From Oscarella lobularis (lineage: Eukaryota > Porifera > Homoscleromorpha > Homosclerophorida > Oscarellidae), in assembly GCF_947507565.1 (NCBI RefSeq), contig NC_089192.1, forward strand, positions 918,690 to 982,689: 64,000 bases of DNA. Reading direction: 5' to 3'. This document shows, in pieces, positions 10,687 to 22,900 of this stretch (positions are counted from its first letter, which is position 1; each line of letters opens with the position of its first letter). The position numbers were made by a program, and so were the translations under genes. Under the pieces are notes generated by a model. The model ran no database searches and was not told the origin of the DNA. It was given only the letters and a program-made list of their open reading frames with translations.

Positions 10687-11112
10687 ATGACTACATTTAT
10701 TTGCAATCGCATAGGAGAAGGCTGCATATTCAGTTGACTGCTATCAGAGATAATCTTATCAGCGGCCGAGCCTAATAATTGTACATCATTATGTATTATC
10801 ATTATCAAAATATGATCAGATCTGATGATTCTCAACGCATTACCGTCATCATTCCGACCGTTCTGTGCGTTGATATCGAGATGGAAATATTTACCTGGTA
10901 GTTGTTACTGTGTACTACGAAAACATTATCGTTGCAAAATACACTGAAAGTCAAATCAATTTGAATTTTGAGGAAATTAATTAGTCCAGCGTGCGTTAGC
11001 CAGATAAACCTTTATAGATCATCCTTTTAAAAAATTAATAATGCCATTGTTTCGGAATTGTAGCGTTGTTGTTTTGTAAAGTGTGCAATGCAAATGTCTT
11101 ACGTACAACGAT

Positions 11113-11118
11113 CACGTG
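11113..11118 (+). promoter_or_regulatory. E-box (TCACGTG) upstream of the sulfatase
   Basis: TCACGTG lies 22 bp before the sulfatase ATG. It matches seven of eight core bases of the CLEAR element (TCACGTGA) bound by TFEB/MITF factors at lysosomal genes. The same E-box is retained upstream of the sulfatase stub near 6162. Confidence 0.4.
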
Positions 11119-11139
11119 CTGCTGTCTCAATCTCACGAG

Positions 11140-13501
11140 ATGGAGTTCTCCGTGCGTTTCGTTTCTATCTATCTTTTGACGCTCGTTTCGTTTGGCGATG
11201 CAAAGTTCAACGTTCTAATGATAGCTGTCGACGATCTGCGTCCCGAATTGCACAGCTACGGAATCAAAGGAATTTTGACTCCAAGTACAACAATTCAAGA
11301 CTTGCCGTGTTCATGTCTCTCTACCTATTGTGCCTCTAATAGACATCAACAAGCTGGCAAGCACAAGTGCATTCCTGCAAAAAGAATTATCAGACAAGTT
11401 CTACTAGTTTTATCTAGGCTTGCAATTTGACCGGGCTTACTGTCAACAGGCTATCTGCAATCCTACACGGTTAGAATTTCCTGGCTTGGCATATCAAAAA
11501 AATTAAAATAGTTGCAACCCAGAACAAGCTTGCTAACGTCTCGACGTCCTGATTCCACCAAGGTATGGGACCTCGCCGGATACTGGAGGCATTTGGGTGG
11601 AAATTTTACGTCGCTTCCGGAATATTTTAAATCAAACGGATACCGAACAGCTGGAATGGGCAAAGTCGATACCACTTACATAACTAAAGCATCAAATATA
11701 TACCTATAGCCTTATTTAAGGTTTATCATGATAACCAGATTCGTGAAGATGTTCCTTATTCGTGGACTGAGCCATACTTTCACGCTCCAGCACAAAGTCT
11801 ATAAAACTGAATTAGGTTGCTGTACGTCGTTTATAGAACGCGAACTCTAGGAAGGTACGGTTGCTGCGGAAATCGTACTAGCAGTTGGTGGGCAGTAGAC
11901 AACAGCGTTGAACTTCCAGATGAACAAGTCGAAAATAAATAAGATTTTGCTATAAATTTGAATGAGTTATACTTCTAGATTGCCCAACACGCAGTCGAGA
12001 CGTTGCAGATGCTGAAGAACGCTCAAAATTCAAAAAATGAAACAAAACCCTTCTTTGTTGCAGTTGGCTTGTAAGAAGAAAAAACTCTAAGACGAAGATC
12101 GGTTTTACTATACAGCCCTTTTAGTCGTAAACCCCACTTGCCCTTTTTTGCTCCTCAGAAGTTCTACGACTTGTATCCTGAAGGATCCGTGCCGCTTGTG
12201 CCTAATAGATATCGACCCAAGGTGCATGATAAAGCGGAGAACCGTCTAATTTTTATACGTATTTACCTCGTTTGCAGAACATGCCCGAAGTTGCGTGGAA
12301 TCCCTTGGAAGGACTTCGATTTTGGAACGATTTCAACTCGTTGAACGTTTCCTATCCCGACGGACTTTGTCCCGACGAGGAGCAGCTTAAATTGAGAAGA
12401 GCATATTACGCTTGCGTGTCGTACATGGACGCTCAGGTCAGCTCAAAATCTGCGCGGAGACAAATGATCACGCATGCATTTATATTAGGTTGGAAAAGTT
12501 CTGTCTGAGTTGGAATCGCTTGGACTTGAAAACGACACCATTGTCATATTTTGGGGAGATCACGGTACATACTCTATTAGATGCGTGTAACTGCGTATCA
12601 ATTATTTTCTCAGGATGGCAGCTGGGAGAGCACGGAGAGTGGGGTCAGTAAATTCTATTGACATACGCTCTGACGTGGCATTACTTCAAACTGAAGGGAA
12701 ATATACCAATTGGGAGATGGGGACCCACGTGCCCTTGTTCTTCCGCGTACCCGGCATGAAAACGGCGGGTCAGCGAACGAGTGCATTCGTAGAATACGTC
12801 GATATTTTCCCTTCTCTCGCTGATGCCGCTGGTAAGGCTATGCACACAAACAGGGAGTTGGCCTGACGAACTATTAATTAATTATTAATTAAAGGCCTAC
12901 CTGTACCACCTCAGTGTCAACCTAATATGCAAGAAGCAACGTGTACAGAAGGTGTTAGCTTTCTACCACTGACAGAAAATTCGACAAGAAAATGGAAAAC
13001 TGCTGGTATTGTATATAAATCACATATCCTCTAACGCTTTTGCTTTTAAAACAAAGCGTCACTGTTTAGCTTTCAGCCAATATCCTAGACCAAGTGTAAG
13101 GGGAACGCTGGCTGAAAGGAGATACTGCGGGGCGAGTTGCAACCCGAGCTACTGTGACACAATGGGATACACAATGAGAACATATCAATATCGTTACACA
13201 GAAGTATACATATTGGCTTTGCTAATAACTTTGATGTACATGCATCGATTTTTATTTAGTGGATTCCATTCAATGCAACAACAGGATCTGTCCACTGGGA
13301 TCACCCGCGCGCTGTCGAATTGTATGACCATCAATCGGATGAAGGAGAAAATGATAACATTGCGGTACCTTTTATGATAAAAAAGAAGGGTGTTTTGTTA
13401 ATAATTTTTTCCGTATATAGTCCTCAGCGAACAAGTCTCTCCTTTCCCAGTTGGCGCAAGAATTGCGATCAGGATGGAGAGCTCATCTACCTCCTTTTTA
13501 A
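11140..13501 (+). CDS. IDS-like: Iduronate-2-sulfatase-like lysosomal sulfatase, paralogue 1
   Basis: Sixteen exons (11140-11284, 11343-11366, 11418-11469, 11523-11664, 11721-11796, 11851-11927, 11979-12070, 12125-12221, 12278-12436, 12489-12564, 12614-12643, 12697-12831, 12895-13005, 13070-13203, 13260-13364, 13421-13501) join in frame to 511 residues after a signal peptide. The metal-binding DD is at 31-32 (AVDDLRPEL). The formylglycine cysteine is C70 in CNPTR, exactly 38 residues after the second Asp as in human IDS. Further family blocks are [34 protein letters not shown] and AFSQYPRPS. The family removes 2-O-sulfate from iduronate in heparan and dermatan sulfate in the lysosome; the substrate here is inferred. 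An identical start survives as a stub at 6190. Confidence 0.93.
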
Positions 13502-14023
13502 AATTCATTTCAGTGTGTGCATGTGTTTGAATCTACACTTGCTTTTCACGCAGTTCGTACGTAATTTGCTTGTTTTGCCCTCTATCTGGGTGCATCTTAA
13601 TTAGCTGGTGGGTCTATCCGGGGACGCTTAGCAAACCTCATATGTATTGCCTTAGGATCCTAAAGAAACATCCGTGCGTTTCAGTCCTTTGACCTGACAG
13701 CCCGTGACTAGCCTATTGAAGGTGAGAAGAACATTAGAGACAAGGATATCAATTGGTCATCTTCTTGTGAGAGTTTTTATTACGTAATCAACGTTGTGTT
13801 GAGTCCGATCAGTATCGATGTTCGCAGTTAGTTGTTGTAAGCGAGTCAGGAGTTTCAGTAGACCGAGTAGTTCCTAAATCATATAGAAGTCTTGCGATTA
13901 TTCTCTCAATACATGCCATGGGCTACTGTACGTCAGGGGTCGGGCCGTGCGAGTGCATGGCATACCAACCCTTCATGCATATTCAGCTAGTAATGATTAG
14001 ATCTGATATATATATTTAGAACA
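13502..14023. other. Intergenic spacer and kinase 2 upstream region
   Basis: 13606-13870 aligns with 6217-6500 upstream of kinase 1, so it is the shared 5' flank or promoter region of the kinase pair. No gene is seen. The hairpin found upstream of kinase 1 is missing. Confidence 0.6.
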
Positions 14024-17000
14024 ATGATATTTTTTATCACGCTGTTCTCCTGCTGGATTGTACTCTCTTGCGCCAGTTCCAAGTATAACACGTTTTCAGG
14101 AATACCAGCGTCTCGCGATAAATTTCCGTCGAGTTCTAAATTTGCAACGACAGGAATTGAAATGAAGGATCATCTGGGCTATGTTAGAGAGTTCGTCTGG
14201 TATCAAGATCTCTATTCAAGTACCTCTTGGCTTTACTCCCATCAGACGGCTTCGTGGGAGAGTCATCAATTGAACTTTCCTCATCTGAAAGTCAATCCTG
14301 GTCGATCTTTGCATACCACGTTTTTGAGTCTCTGCCTACACCAGGCTGTTTTGATTGAAACGTTTACTGATTCCGTTGCCCTTCATCACTTTGCTTCCGC
14401 TACAAAGACGTGGAACTCTTCTCGAGTGACTGGTTCGTTCCAAGGCTCCTTTTCAGTCGTTCTATCAAACGCGACAAACTGTAAATGCCACGAAACGATT
14501 CTCTTTCTAAGTAAAGATGAAGAGATATTTTACGAATTCATGTGTCAAGATAAAGTTTACTCCGTCAAAAGAATAGCGGACCACACGCTTTCGCAAAATA
14601 TGTCTTTAGACTATCAAGCAGCGTCTTTTCGCAGAAGAACTTTTACTGTTTTCGTAAGGAATACAAGCCTAATCCAGTATCATTACTTTTCGAATCAATT
14701 TTCAAAATTAAAAGTTCCTGACACTTGCCATCCTTCAAATGCTCACTACGTACCAACCTACGACAAACTAACAAAGAGCAAAATCATTTTTCTATTCGAA
14801 AATTTTTTTCAGACTCTGAAGTGTGCTTTTTCCCTCAATCTGAAAACACAGCTATTTCAGCCAGTAAAAGTGATTCTCGCTAATAATTCAAAAACTCCAA
14901 CGGACTGTCTAGAAAAAAGAACGAAATGTCAGATCATTTCAAACGGTGAAGAAAGTCGGTTTTTCATTGTTCAAACAGCAGCGAATTTTAGCTACGTTGT
15001 TTACGTCATTCAACAAATTGGCGTTGACACTTGGGAGATTACAAATAGTTCCACTCAAGCAAAGATGACTACTAGTGAAAACATCAAACCAATTCCTTGC
15101 AGTGGTCCGCACGCCACGTTAACTTTTGAAATACCACTCAACAGAATTTCTGTTTTAGACAGCAAACAGCTCACGTGGCATCAAAAGCTCCTAAGCAATT
15201 CGAAATCTCGTTTCTCGTCGCTTTATAAGCCAATCAGCGTTGTTCACAGCTCAGCAAAGAACTCCTGTTTCATTCTGACTGAAAATTCGCTCGATCAGTA
15301 CAACTACTACACCGGCGACTGGTCAACGTATAAGTTACGAGATTTGGTGCTGCAAGACAACAGTGTGGAATCTCTTTCTTACGACTACCACATGAGCAAA
15401 TCAAATTCACATAACTTGATTGCGTTCGGAGGCTTCAATGTCACTTCTGCAAAATTTGTGTCTTCGCTGCAGAAGTGTAGCGACGTTCTGATTCCAACGG
15501 CGGCGAAATGTCGACAAATAGATCGTACCAACCCAGTGCCCAGAGCAAGTGCGTCAATATCCGCTTACGGCGACGTTCTTTTTGTCTATGGAGGTCTAAC
15601 GCACATCGCTAACGACACCATTCGTAGCGAACTCGTTTATCGGAAGAAAGTGAGAATTTTGTTCGATTTCTGGATTTATAACTTCACAAGCAAGGTCTGG
15701 GCAGAACAGAAGTGCGACGTGAAGTTGGCGCATCATTTTGTCGCCAAAACAAGCGACTCCTTTGCAATTTATGGATTGTGCAACAAATTTACCACACTCA
15801 CAGACGTTTTCAATTCTAACTATTCTCGCCACGCTGCGAACGGATATACGATGATCGACGCATCTTTCTGCTTATACGTGTACTTCATCAAAGAACGCAT
15901 TTGGAGCAAAGTGGCAACACTGGTCCAAGATTTTGTCGTGACCACACCAAAAGGACCAGCATCGATTTCCTATTCGCTCTTCTCCGTCGGTTTTACTCGC
16001 TTAGCATTTACGTCTTACCAATCAAAGAAAACGCAAGCAACACTGTCGTCGGTTTACATCACGCCCGGCTGCAAGGTCGGGTATACGTCACTGAACGCTC
16101 TCACAATGCCATGTACGCCATGCAAAAAGGGAACTTTTTCTAGCGTAGAAGGCAGCAAGAATTGCACATCTTGTCCTGAAGGAACGACTACAAGTGGTAC
16201 TGGAGCAACGAGCAAGCGAGATTGTGCTGTCTGCAAAAATGACGGCTACTGTTTCAAAGGAGACTGCTTCGTTATGTTCGCTTCAACTCGCACGATTCGA
16301 CAATGCACGTGTTATAGCGGTTTTTCGGGATCAAGATGCCGTTATAACGTCACTTTGAGAGCAAGTCTTGCGTCCTTCTTTTGCTGCCTTCTAGTTGTTT
16401 TGATCACGGCGGCGATTTTTGGCGTCATAAATTCGCGTAGAAGGAGACTTCTGCTATTGGAACAGGCAAACAAAGAAAAGGACCTTCTAAACAAAGCATG
16501 GAATGTTTCCCTGAAAGAAGTCGTCCTAGAAGAAGTGATAGGCAACGGAGGATTCGGAGACGTACATCGTGCCATATACAGAGAATCGATGCTCGTCGCA
16601 GTCAAAAAACTATCGACTATTCACTTGGGTCTCGACGAAATAGAACGGGATTTTCTCAGAGAAATCGAATTTCTCAAAACGGTCAGACATCCGAACATCG
16701 TCCTCTTTCTGGGAGCCGGAAAAATGCCCATGGACGGTTGCCCCTTTCTTCTGCTCGAATTCGTTGCTCAGGGATCGCTAGGGAAAATTCTTCGCGACGA
16801 CATCGAGCCTATGAACTACATGAGAAAGCTACAGTGCGTCTATCAAGCTGCAAAAGCTCTCAATTATCTCCATCGAGAGCTAGACCCGCCCAGCACTCAT
16901 CGAGACGTGAAGGCCGACAATCTGCTAGTGTCGGAGAATTGGGTCATAAAATTGGCCGATTTTGGCTTTGCTAGATTGGTGCAGAAGGAAGGCGTCGGGC

Positions 17001-17502
17001 AGAAGTTTATGAACGACAGAAAAAGTAGGACAAAGGCGGAAGGATGGTTCAAAAACAGCGATCTGATGGGACAAGAAATGAAGATGATGAGCAAAGGAAT
17101 AGGAACGACACTGTGGAATTCTCCAGAAGTATTGACTTGCAAAAGTTGCGGAACGGCATCTGACATTTATAGGTGAGAGCAAGTATTGAACAAAAGCATT
17201 ACTCTCCGTAATACTTACGTTTTAGTTTGGGCATGGTGATGGTCGAAGTGTGGACACGAAAACTTCCCTATCAGAACGAGATAGAGAACAAGGTATCTCG
17301 TCACCTCTTGGTTAGGAAAATCATCAAGGGGCTGAGACCGCGCGTCGATCAATTCTGTCCTGACGACTACGCGAGTCTCGTGAATTGGTGCTTGAATGAA
17401 AATGAAGATGATCGTCCGAAGGCGAAGGAAGTTGTTGACAAATTGGAATCCATGATGGCTGAACTTGATGGATTTGAGACGGATCATTCACGTATGTTCT
17501 AG
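14024..17502 (+). CDS. Receptor-like TKL kinase with Kelch-like, GCC2/GCC3 and EGF modules, copy 2
   Basis: Two exons (14024-17172, 17226-17502; 53-nt intron at the same place as in copy 1) encode 1141 residues. It has the same order as the paralogue at 6754: signal peptide, Kelch-like ectodomain (LIAFGGFNV, VLFVYGGL), Cys-rich CTPCKKGTFSSVEGS module, EGF-like CTCYSGFSGSRC, TM helix, and TKL kinase with GNGGFGDV, VAVKK, HRDVKADN, DFG and WNSPE. All catalytic residues are kept. The ectodomains differ at many positions, while the kinase exons are nearly identical even at silent sites. The clearest kinase-domain difference is a block in the activation segment (MNDRKSRTKAE here, RNNKEMRRSE in copy 1). 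The ligand and downstream pathway are unknown. Confidence 0.92.
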
Positions 17503-18201
17503 TTTCAACTGAAACACCAGCTTCTCCTATAAATATAAAAACCGTTGCAACTAACTTTGACTGCTTTACGGGAAGAGGTGGAGGAATTAGCCCGTTCTCG
17601 AACTTTAGTCATAGAGATGCTTTAGTATTGCTTGACTAGCGCAGGAGTTTCACGTAATTACGCCACAGACTAACGTTAGCACATCTGATTGGGTGCCCCA
17701 AAGGGGACCCCAACGCTAATTAAGCGTGATAGTGACTTTAGAATGCGTCTATGTGCGCGATTAGACCTGAAGAAAGCCGTAGCAACCCAAGTTACCCAAT
17801 GGGTCGTAAATCTACCCGGCCAAAAGGAGAAATGGGCCGTAGAAAACGAGGAAACGTTCCCTCACCGTCAATTGAGCCCTCTTCTTTGCCGCCTGGCCGC
17901 TGAAGCCAGGTAAATCCCACCAGATCCCACGGTCCGTCCAGAACCTTGAAGAATGTCACGTGTCTTTCAATAAGATGACTACATTTATTTGCAATCGCAC
18001 AGGAGGAGGCTCCATATTCAGTTGACTGCCATCAGAGATAATCTGCCATCAACCCGGCTTCTTGTGCTCGCTTGGCAGATAGCCTATCAGCGACCGAGCC
18101 TAATAATTGTACGTCATTATGTATTATCATTATCAAAATATGATCAGATCTGATGATTCTCAACGCATTACCGTCATCATTCCGACCGAAGCACAAAAAA
18201 A
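17503..18201. other. Kinase 2 3' flank, convergent with ZC2HC1
   Basis: This is a copy of 10227-10860 with small indels, including the GC-rich stem-loop at 17690-17727. No coding exon is supported. The duplicated sequence ends at 18188, so the 3' UTR of the minus-strand ZC2HC1 gene must be made from duplicated DNA. Confidence 0.6.
17690..17727. other. GC-rich stem-loop, second copy
   Basis: Same element as at 10412-10450: CCCCAAAGGGG followed by CGCTAATTAAGCG. It is retained while the immediately preceding 50 bp have diverged between the copies. Confidence 0.55.
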
Positions 18202-19600
18202 TCAAATCCTCTTCGTACCGCACTCGCAACAATATTTCGCATTGGGCACGGGATACTGCGTCCCGCACTCATAGCAAAACTTCGACATCCACCGACCCCC
18301 GTCACCGCCGCTCCCGCTCGCGCCCAGCACCGGATTCGACGTCGCTTGCCGAACCGGTATCCGACGTCGCGTCTCGCCGACGCGAGGACCCCCGGCGGGC
18401 GGACGCGGCTCGAATCGCCGTCCCGTCCCGTCCGACCCACTCGAACTGCCCCCACTCATTCTCCCGTCGTCGATCGACGCTCGCATGTAATTCAGCGCCA
18501 CTCGCATGCCGTTGCTTCCGCCGGACGGCGTCGCGACGCGTTTCGGCTGCTGCTGTTCTCGGTGCATACCTGTCAGACGATGGCTCGACGTTAGGGTGCG
18601 CTGAGACGATTCCCTTGGGACTCCTCGACTCGTTGGCGGACGATTTGCCGACGTTTCTCTCTGTGATGAATACTGCTGCGGTTGCCTGATCCCCGACGCC
18701 GCCGCCGGCGACTGCGACGTCATTGAATTCGATCGATTTCGAAGCATGGGTGGTTTATACTGCAAAATAGGCGAAGGCTTATTGAGACTGCTCTCTATAG
18801 ACTAAGAGGATTCTACTAGGGATCCTGTCTACCTGTTTTCTTCGATCCAGAACGTCCTTTGCGTTTTTCTTTGGAGTCGGTCTCACTCTCGCCTGCTGTT
18901 CTTTGCAGAAGGGCATGTGCCGTTTCGCCGCCTCCTCGTTGAATCGTCTCGTGCAGAAGGGACACTGAACGTAGTCGGGATTCTCGGCGGGCGGCGGCGG
19001 CGGCGGAAGCGGAGCGCCCGATTGGAGAGCGCGCGTCACTTCTCGACCGGCGCGAATAGCGGCAATGAAGTCTTCGTGTTTCTTTCTCCAGTTGCTTGAA
19101 TTCGAATTTGAATTCGAATTCGAAGTCGAAGAGGATCGGACAGCGCCGCCAGCCAAAGAGGAGGATGGGACAGCGCCACCAGCTGAAGAGTTCACCTTCT
19201 GCGCAAAAGAAAGTATTAATGAAAAAAAGCCTAAAAATCCAAGACCTGTCTATGCAATCATGTACACACAAATAAAACTCCTACGTCACCACAAACGTCT
19301 TCCTACGTTTAGCTTGGCTTTGCGCGCGGCTGCGGTGGACGGAGGCGGCGGTTTAACCTTCGTCGGCAAGCCAACGGCATCTCCGCCGACGAGGGCGGCG
19401 CGCTGCTTCGACGAATCGAATACTCGGCGCTTTTGCTGTACTTTGGTGCAAATTCTCGCGTGCCTTTCCTAAATGAAGTCCACTCGATTGTCAGGTCGTT
19501 GAAAAAGGCCAGATTTCTTCTTCCTTACTAGCACGTCCGGACGAAAGGTGCGACCACACGATGCGCACGGTTGAAAATCGGTGTAGTCCGTCTGTTCCAT
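18202..19600 (-). CDS. ZC2HC1: ZC2HC1-family C2HC zinc-finger protein
   Basis: Four exons (19600-19529, 19468-19307, 19198-18833, 18759-18202), all joined in phase 0, encode 385 residues. The first C2HC finger begins PCASCGRTF and ends ERHARICTK, followed by the family phrase KRRVFDSSKQRA. A low-complexity Ser/Asn stretch, the block NWRKKHEDFIAAIRAG and a proline run lead to the second finger (CPFCTRRF, RHMPFC, KEQQAR). The C-terminus carries the four-cysteine motif CYECG...CCECG typical of ZC2HC1A/B. It is somewhat longer than the human proteins because of Gly/Ser/Arg-rich linkers. The cellular role of the family is poorly known. It is divergent from TUBGCP5 and convergent with kinase 2, whose duplicated flank abuts its stop codon. 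Confidence 0.92.
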
Positions 19601-19934
19601 GTCATCTAGGAAATCTGCGTAGGCGATACGCTTCTACACGCTTTCTGTTACCGTCCATGGCAATATCGAAGCGACTTTCGGCTAGCTAGAGCGAAACGAG
19701 TGAAGAGTTACTGTGGTAACTCGTGTAAATATCCGGGGAAGCTTAATGAAAGTTTACGGCGTTGCTATTTTGCGCCAGTGCCAGATCCACGGGCCTAAGT
19801 AGCATACCGATAGCCTGTAAGAAGGGCTTCTCTAAAACAAAGAGACCTATAGGTCATATGATAGTCTTTATTGGATGGCTTTTTATCAGCGTGAGTGACC
19901 GCCGTAAAAATAACTTTAGCGCGCCTCGAAGGCG
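19601..19934. promoter_or_regulatory. Shared divergent promoter region, ZC2HC1 / TUBGCP5
   Basis: 334 bp separate the start codons of two divergent genes. No TATA box is evident at a fixed distance from either start. Confidence 0.5.
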
Positions 19935-22900
19935 ATGGCTCGTCTTTCTGCGGAAATCCAACTGCTAACGTCGACGTTAGTAAACCAGATTACTGGCTTA
20001 GACGTGAGTTATTCAGCCTGTGGAATTGTGGAGCTGAATAGGTCTTTGCAGGAGATCGATCCCAAGTTTGGCAGACTTCTTCATCACGCCAAGTCCAATT
20101 TGAGGTCTTCTGCCAGAGATATTGATACTAAATGCACGAGAACGTCTTTCTGCTCTAGATTTCATCGGTTTTTGACCGTTGATAGCACGAAAGTGAAGAG
20201 AACGATCGAAGGGTACGACAGTAGTAATATAAACAAACTGCGTTCACCTCGTTATATTCAGAATTTGCGAGAAGTTTTCTGTTCACGCTCAAGACGAAAA
20301 ACGTCGAAAATTCGAATGTCTCACCAACTCGTTCCTGACGTCAGAAATTCTAACAGAAAAATTTCCCAACGTGAATTTGCGTACAAGTACGAGTCGTATC
20401 TGGTCAAAGTCTTTGCGTTTTCTAGACCGATTCTCACTACGCAATTCTGTCTCTTCTCCTCCTCCTCTCTAATTCGCCGATTCACGCCGAATATAAAGAG
20501 AAGTTGGGTAAGTAAACAATATATTCTATAAAGAAATAGAAAGATGCACATTATTAGATGTTGTGGAAGAGAAAGATAGTGAATCGCCTACCATTGATTG
20601 GGCTAAAGAGCTTGCCGTCAATACAGCTGACTGGAACCTATTTGATCACGCAGATAATGGCGAGGTCAGTTCCAGCTTTTATCAACGTGTAAATCTGAAT
20701 TATTTATTACAGGATTGGTCAGACTCGGACCCTGTAGGCATTGCAATAGTGTGAGATTATCTTCCTAGTCTAACACGTACTGTAGGAAATGACTGAAGAA
20801 ATCAGTCGAGCTGAGCTGGCTTCCAGCATTCATCTCATGGCCTCTGAACATCTACGGAGACAAGAAGAGAGGCGTAAAGACGAGTCGAGAGTCGAAACGA
20901 ACACTGAGACGGTGAGTGGGCGGGCTTTGCAATTACTACAAAGTCTAGTTGAGTGATTGTACTGTGAAACGTGCACAGTACCGGTTTTTATCATACCCTG
21001 TCCACATTGGTTAGGTAATTTGACGAGAAACGGGTCGAATAGTCTAGCTACGTAGCGTTTTCGTCGGATTGTTTGCGTATCACGTGCCACGTGCAACGCA
21101 CGTTTGACTTGCCCGTTGTACGTAGCACCTTGATTTTGCTGACCAAGCGTATTGCCGTAACTGCGTTTGCGTTCGCTCTTCGCGTCCAAATAGCGACTGA
21201 ATGTCTTTAGAATAGACCCACAATGCATTTTGCGACCGATTCATCGCTTCTACTTCTCGTATTAGGCCATTTCGTAGCTACGTGATGATTGACGTCATGC
21301 GTTGCTCAATGTAGCGTGACAGGGCGTGTCTTGCGTACGTAGAACACATTCTTTGTCGTTTTTTCGGTTTTAAATTGATTTGCGGCAGAATTTCGTTTGT
21401 TTTTGTCGTCAGAAATGCATTTGCGGCCGATTGGCAGAGGTTTCGGCTCAAACGAGGCACTTTTTGTCAGTTTTTGATCGTGAATAGCTGCAGTCATTCG
21501 TCCCTAATCGCGCCTGAGTATAAATACCCAGCGTTTACAAGTACTAATCAGATGGAGCAGAGCAGAGCTCGTGGCTAGGATAGAAGGGAGGATGGTAACT
21601 CTCCCCAAGGTTTGAGTGCATCGATGACCCGGTGGTCGCCTCATTCCTCACTTGACAAGGGTGTAACTTGGCACGCCTTCCTAGTTCTCGCATCTCTCTC
21701 CCAGCTCCTGGGCACCTCTGTCACCGGATAAACCTCCATAGCACCGTCTTCCGCGGGGTTTGTGTCAAGTGTCGATGTTTTTTGGACTTTTTTTTACTTT
21801 TTTAAAGTTCTTTAAGCGAGAAGACGCGTTTTTGGCCTTTTTAAGGCGAAAAAACGCGTCTGAGCCCCCAAAAGGGGCCTCAGTTCAAAAGAGGCCCCAG
21901 TTTCAAAGTTTGTCCTGGAAACTGGCTTCTGAGCCTCCGCAGATACTTATGCTACAGCATACACATGCTTCCAGACTCTCTTCGCGGCAGAACCCTGTCT
22001 AAGTTTTGTCTCTGAGTACCGAGACATAGTTTTCGGGATGTAAAAAATTACTAACGGGCGTACCGGAAAAGTGGTGGGTAGTAGGCTCTCGCGACTGGGT
22101 CCCTCAGGTGTCCGATACATTGTAGTTGTGCACCTGGGTATTTGTTAAGGTCCTTCTCTTTTCGTTTCGGAGAAATTTGGATCTTTTCGTGAAACAGGAT
22201 GTGACGTCACAGAAGTTTGGAATGCTGCGGTCAGAACGGATGGTGTCATGTTTTTCGGTACACCCGTTGTGAAAATGCGCTTACCTTTCGGTTTTTTCAA
22301 GGTCGTGCCGATGTGCACTTACCGTTTGCGGCGTTCAGTTTGTTGTTCCGGAGCTTGGGCAAAGTGGTGAAAACTGACATAAGAAATATGTAAGGGATAT
22401 GTGCCCGTGTCTGTCGGGCTTGGTTAGGTCAGTATCGCTCTTCATCATTTAATTCTATACGGGCGAGATGGCGTTGTGTCCGTCGCTGCAGCAGTTGAAG
22501 CGACGCTAAGGAGCTCAGCATTGTGACTCGCTGAAATGAGCGATGTGAATGAGGTGCGTGCGGTATTTTGTCTAGACGTGGTAGGGAGGCGTGACGGTAT
22601 CAATTTTGAGATCGATTACCACCACCATTTCTCGTGGGAGCGTGGTGAGTCGCCTAAACACTCACCATGGTACCAGTCAAAATAAGCGAAGCGCCTCTCC
22701 ACCGTAGTCAAAATACCACGCGCCTCATTTGCCGCTCATTCAGAGTAAGCTAGTCACGCATGCTGTACTGCTTATCATAGCCTCTGCTGCTGCAGAAATG
22801 AACGCGCCGCCATCGCCCATGATAGAATTTTTGAGCAACCTGAAGTACCTAACCAACCAAGCCCTCGACAGACACAAAAATCTCTGCCATATACATTATT

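Larger units (their letters stand above)
5834..10860 (+). repeat. Tandem segmental duplication, copy 1
   Basis: This copy begins 19 bp upstream of the RhoGAP start codon and ends where copy 2 begins. It shares with 10861-18188 the sulfatase 5' flank (5834-6213), the kinase 5' flank (6230-6480), the kinase gene, and about 600 bp of 3' flank. Relative to copy 2 it lacks about 2.4 kb, the sulfatase gene body. It also has about 55 extra bp near 5857-5915 and a hairpin at 6632-6696 that copy 2 lacks. Confidence 0.9.
10227..11139. other. Kinase 3' flank and sulfatase 5' flank across the duplication junction
   Basis: No coding exon is seen. 10227-10860 matches 17503-18188, and 10861-11139 matches 5834-6189, so the head-to-tail duplication joint is at 10860/10861. 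The short ORF at 10412-10600 is not supported: its counterpart in copy 2 shifts frame and length. Confidence 0.75.
10861..18188 (+). repeat. Tandem segmental duplication, copy 2
   Basis: This unit of about 7.3 kb contains the intact sulfatase and the second kinase. Its end (ATTCCGACCG) matches the end of copy 1 at 10860. There copy 1 runs into copy 2, whereas copy 2 runs into the 3' end of the ZC2HC1 gene, whose stop codon is only 14 bp further on. The ancestral unit was therefore sulfatase plus kinase between the RhoGAP and ZC2HC1 genes. Confidence 0.9.

Noticed and set aside
19935-20531. Contiguous 198-codon ORF
   Set aside because: Starts correctly for TUBGCP5 but reads through several introns in the wrong frame after about codon 40.
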